In this document: in pieces, positions 21,501 through 23,315 of the stretch | Layout of the letters: the number at the start of each line of letters is the position of its first letter | How positions within the stretch are numbered: the first letter of the stretch is position 1 | Assembly: GCA_036897485.1 (NCBI GenBank) | Contig: JAYMTF010001455.1 | Coordinates: 1 to 23,315 of the forward strand | DNA from: Pelargonium nanum | Lineage: Eukaryota > Streptophyta > Magnoliopsida > Geraniales > Geraniaceae | DNA length: 23,315 nucleotides | Reading direction: 5' to 3' | Notes under the pieces: model-generated | Databases searched by the model: none | Told to the model about the DNA's origin: nothing | The model's input: the letters and a program-made list of their open reading frames with translations, nothing else | Program-made: the position numbers and the translations under genes

Positions 21501-23243
21501 CAGATTGGGCAGAGATTCTTCCATCAATCCATGTTTTGCACTCTATGCTCGTTTGAGGTGTGTTTTGGTCTTCTTCTTTTTTGTTTCATAAAAATTTGGA
21601 AATTCAAGTTTGGGTTATTTTCAGCTAGAGTTTGGGCTGGGAGTAATAAATAGCAGCAACGCAACTTCTTGTGTCTTTTTAGCTTATGTTTGTTGAATTT
21701 TAGAGAAAAATCTACGGTGGCTCAATCATTCATGTTCTTCGGCCGTCATTTCTAGCAAGAGTTACATCAACTATTGTTAGCGCCACACCGTTATTTGATC
21801 AGTAATGGGATACTTGACCTATCAGAAATCCCATTTCTTATGTTCTCAAATCGAGAAATGCTTGTTGCTAATCTATGTACGAAGGCAAATTCTCAAGGTT
21901 CATCTCAATTATGTTAGTCATGTAAGACAGGTTGAACTCTATTATAAAATACGGAAACATGCGAATCAATATAACCATTGATTTACAAGAATGTAATAGA
22001 ACAATGGTGAGTGAAAATTTGAGAACGTGCCTGCAAAACCAAGGTTCCAAACTGATCAACTTGGACGGCCTTCATGTCTTTTCTAGAGCATTTGAACATA
22101 CCGGATACAAGGAACTTGAGAACATCCGGAAAGCCCTGCTGAAGATTTTGTGAACCATTTTCATCTGATCGGGATGCCTTGAAATTCAATCGCTCTGCTA
22201 GAGTTGCTGATGACTTTGTTCCGTGAAACTCGGGAGAATCTATTGGCACTCCTTTACAAAGACAAAGAAGACTTCGAAGAACATGAGACCCTTGGCAATT
22301 ACACATCAAATCAACAGGATTAACAACAATGACCTGAAAAGGAACATAGCATATTAGAGGAGAAAACAGAAGTGTATTATCAACTCATATCCTAATATAC
22401 AATCAAATTGTATATACAATAAGAAGTGCATATATTATTAAGAAAAACGACAATAACTTGATACCTTGCATATCATATTCAAAGTTTCTTCAATGAGAGC
22501 ATACGCCTCTCCGTCCTCCATATGCATAGATAATGACTTGAGAGCTGTTTCGGCTACATGAGATCCGGATCTATCCATGGCAATAGAAGGAAACACACTT
22601 GCACAGCTTCGCAGGAAAGCACAAAGGTGTTCGATATCACAACCCTCGAGGAGTGTCTGCAGAGTGTGACTCAAGATATAATCAGTCGCAACTTCTAACT
22701 CTTTCCCCCTAGTTTCTTCAAGAGCATTACCACAGATAACCGATCGTTCCTCCACGTCAACCCCATTACTTTCAAATAGATTCGCAATCTCTAACAAGTA
22801 TTTTGATGTTTCAGGATCAACCTGTTGCCTACAAAGATTACCCGACATGCTTATAACGGCCGTTGATTAACAAACACAATAACACAACATAAATTTTATC
22901 AACATGTTGCCTTTCAAAGATTACCCGACATGATTACAACGGCTGGTGATTAACAAACACAATAAAACCACATAAATTCATCAAAGCAAAAGCAAAATAA
23001 CTACAATGAGCTAAAACCATTATACCTCACATATGATGTTTCTGATTCCGACACATTATGCTGCTTGGAAAACTTCCGGGATTTCGAATTTCCTTCAGCC
23101 CCACGCCCGGTTCTATTCTTGTTGGAATCGTCCCCATCAAGGCCAGAGCTCTCTTTCCGAGGCTTTCTGCCCATACCCTTTTCCACTAGATTACTAGTTT
23201 TGGGTCTTCTCAAAGGCAATATTTTTGAGCCAACAGCAACCAT
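18533..23243 (-). CDS. APUM23: Puf-domain nucleolar protein, APUM23 / NOP9 type
   Basis: Ten coding exons: 23026-23243, 22465-22828, 22031-22333, 21154-21321, 20822-20965, 20553-20672, 20000-20185, 19751-19899, 19064-19246 and 18533-18854. They total 2157 nt, 718 aa (Arabidopsis APUM23 about 753). This family acts in the nucleolus in pre-rRNA processing, binding RNA through degenerate Puf repeats. Puf-like signatures are visible at 157-166 (MDRSGSHVAE), 205-217 (CNCQGSHVLRSLL), 284-295 (VQVDQFGTLVLQ), 379-391 (SDHCGSFVIQALV), 420-427 (SGVIASLI), 528-535 (GARVIEAF) and 563-573 (SSGSFTVEKCF). Both termini are basic; KFKKRK near 695 suits nuclear or nucleolar targeting. The ATG at 23243 is chosen because MVAVGSK matches the Arabidopsis start; the open frame upstream has no ATG. 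All introns are GT-AG except the third (22030-21322), which begins GC. The gene looks intact. Confidence 0.94.
19344..19541. mobile_element. hAT-like MITE relic in an APUM23 intron
   Basis: The left end reads TAGAGATGGCAATTC and the right end, on the reverse strand, TAGTGCTGGCAATTT. The inner sequence is rich in ACCCGACC/GGGTCGGG words. These match a widespread plant family of non-autonomous elements with TAGxGxTGGCAA ends. Flanking 8-mers (ATAACGAG and ATCCCGAA) agree at 5 of 8 positions, consistent with a decayed hAT-type duplication but not proof. Confidence 0.6.
19437..19745. repeat. tandem duplication of about 157 bp in the APUM23 intron
   Basis: CAAACCCAAAA at 19438 recurs at 19595. 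Both copies then pass through a GATCGGGTTAGG word, an ACCCGACC(T/C)GAAATCC block, and an AACAAATAAGAA(C/T)TTCTTAA block that ends near 19585 and 19743. The duplication copies the right half of the MITE relic plus its flank. The second copy ends a few bases from the donor of exon 8 (intron start at 19750). Confidence 0.8.
20252..20426. mobile_element. second hAT-like MITE relic in an APUM23 intron
   Basis: The 175-bp element has ends TAGAGCTGGCAATTT (left) and, reverse strand, TAGAGCTGGTAATTC (right), the same family as the copy at 19344. The interior again holds CCCGAAATCCGACCC and GGCGGGTTAGG words. The flanking 8-mers (GGTATACT and TGTTTAAT) are only partly alike, so no firm target-site duplication is claimed. 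Confidence 0.65.
22823..22986. repeat. 82-bp tandem duplication across the intron 1 acceptor of APUM23
   Basis: Copy 1 (about 22823-22903) and copy 2 (about 22905-22986) both start TGTTGCCT and share AAAGATTACCCGACATG, GATTAACAAACACAATAA and ACATAAATT words. Copy 1 contains the exon 2 acceptor (TTTGTAG|GCAACA on the minus strand). Copy 2 has a similar string, TTTGAAAG|GCAACA, so an acceptor-like AG has been duplicated into the intron. Confidence 0.85.
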
Positions 23244-23315
23244 TAGAACAAGTAGAAACAAAGCTTCCCTACTCAACACCTATGGTTTCATAATAGAACA
23301 AATCAGTACAGATAT

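Noticed and set aside
21434-21900. Captured gene fragment in APUM23 intron 3
   Set aside because: The stretch is compositionally a little different and has a 71-codon frame, but I recognised no protein, no transposon ends and no target-site duplication.
23244-23279. N-terminal extension of APUM23 upstream of the ATG at 23243
   Set aside because: The open frame continues upstream but contains only non-ATG start codons, and the family protein begins MVxVGSK.

Overview
This is nuclear DNA of a flowering plant, most probably a eudicot. The evidence is an AT-rich sequence, genes split by short GT-AG introns, protein families typical of higher plants (ATL RING-H2 ligase, UBC33/34-type tail-anchored E2, APUM23 nucleolar Puf protein), and several kinds of small plant transposon. 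A rosid is likely, but the species cannot be fixed from the sequence.

Layout: 1-2.7 kb is AT-rich intergenic DNA with two tRNA-derived SINE-like heads pointing towards each other's 5' ends, and perhaps a non-coding first exon of a gene lying off the left edge. A plus-strand intronless ATL-type E3 ubiquitin ligase lies at 3483-4358. Its leader is built from degenerate repeats and carries two small uORFs; an array of seven 72-163 bp repeats follows it to about 5.5 kb. A Mutator-type foldback MITE with a perfect 9-bp target-site duplication is at 6817-7163. A two-exon minus-strand gene for an unrecognised 173-aa lysine-rich protein is at 8146-9393. A 124-128 bp repeat in three copies follows at 10.85-11.16 kb.

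The right half holds two minus-strand genes in tandem. The first encodes a UBC33/34-like tail-anchored E2 (nine coding exons, 11717-14605, 241 aa). It has a 1.84-kb 5'UTR intron containing a solo LTR with a perfect 5-bp target-site duplication and a Stowaway-like MITE, and its promoter region is triplicated upstream. The second encodes an APUM23/NOP9-type Puf protein (ten coding exons, 18533-23243, 718 aa). Its introns contain hAT-like MITE fossils, one intron with a GC donor, and a tandem duplication over a splice acceptor.

The genes act in ubiquitin transfer (a membrane-anchored E3 and an ER-anchored E2), rRNA processing (APUM23) and an unknown role (173-aa protein). I found no new multi-gene system. 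The most interesting points are the gene order, which looks like the unfractionated ancestor of two Arabidopsis segments; the triplicated E2 promoter; the exact 20-bp-arm hairpin inside the E3 coding sequence; the repeat arrays on both sides of the E3; and the GC-AG intron. Exon boundaries were set by hand from splice consensus, reading frame and remembered Arabidopsis proteins. No alignment was run.
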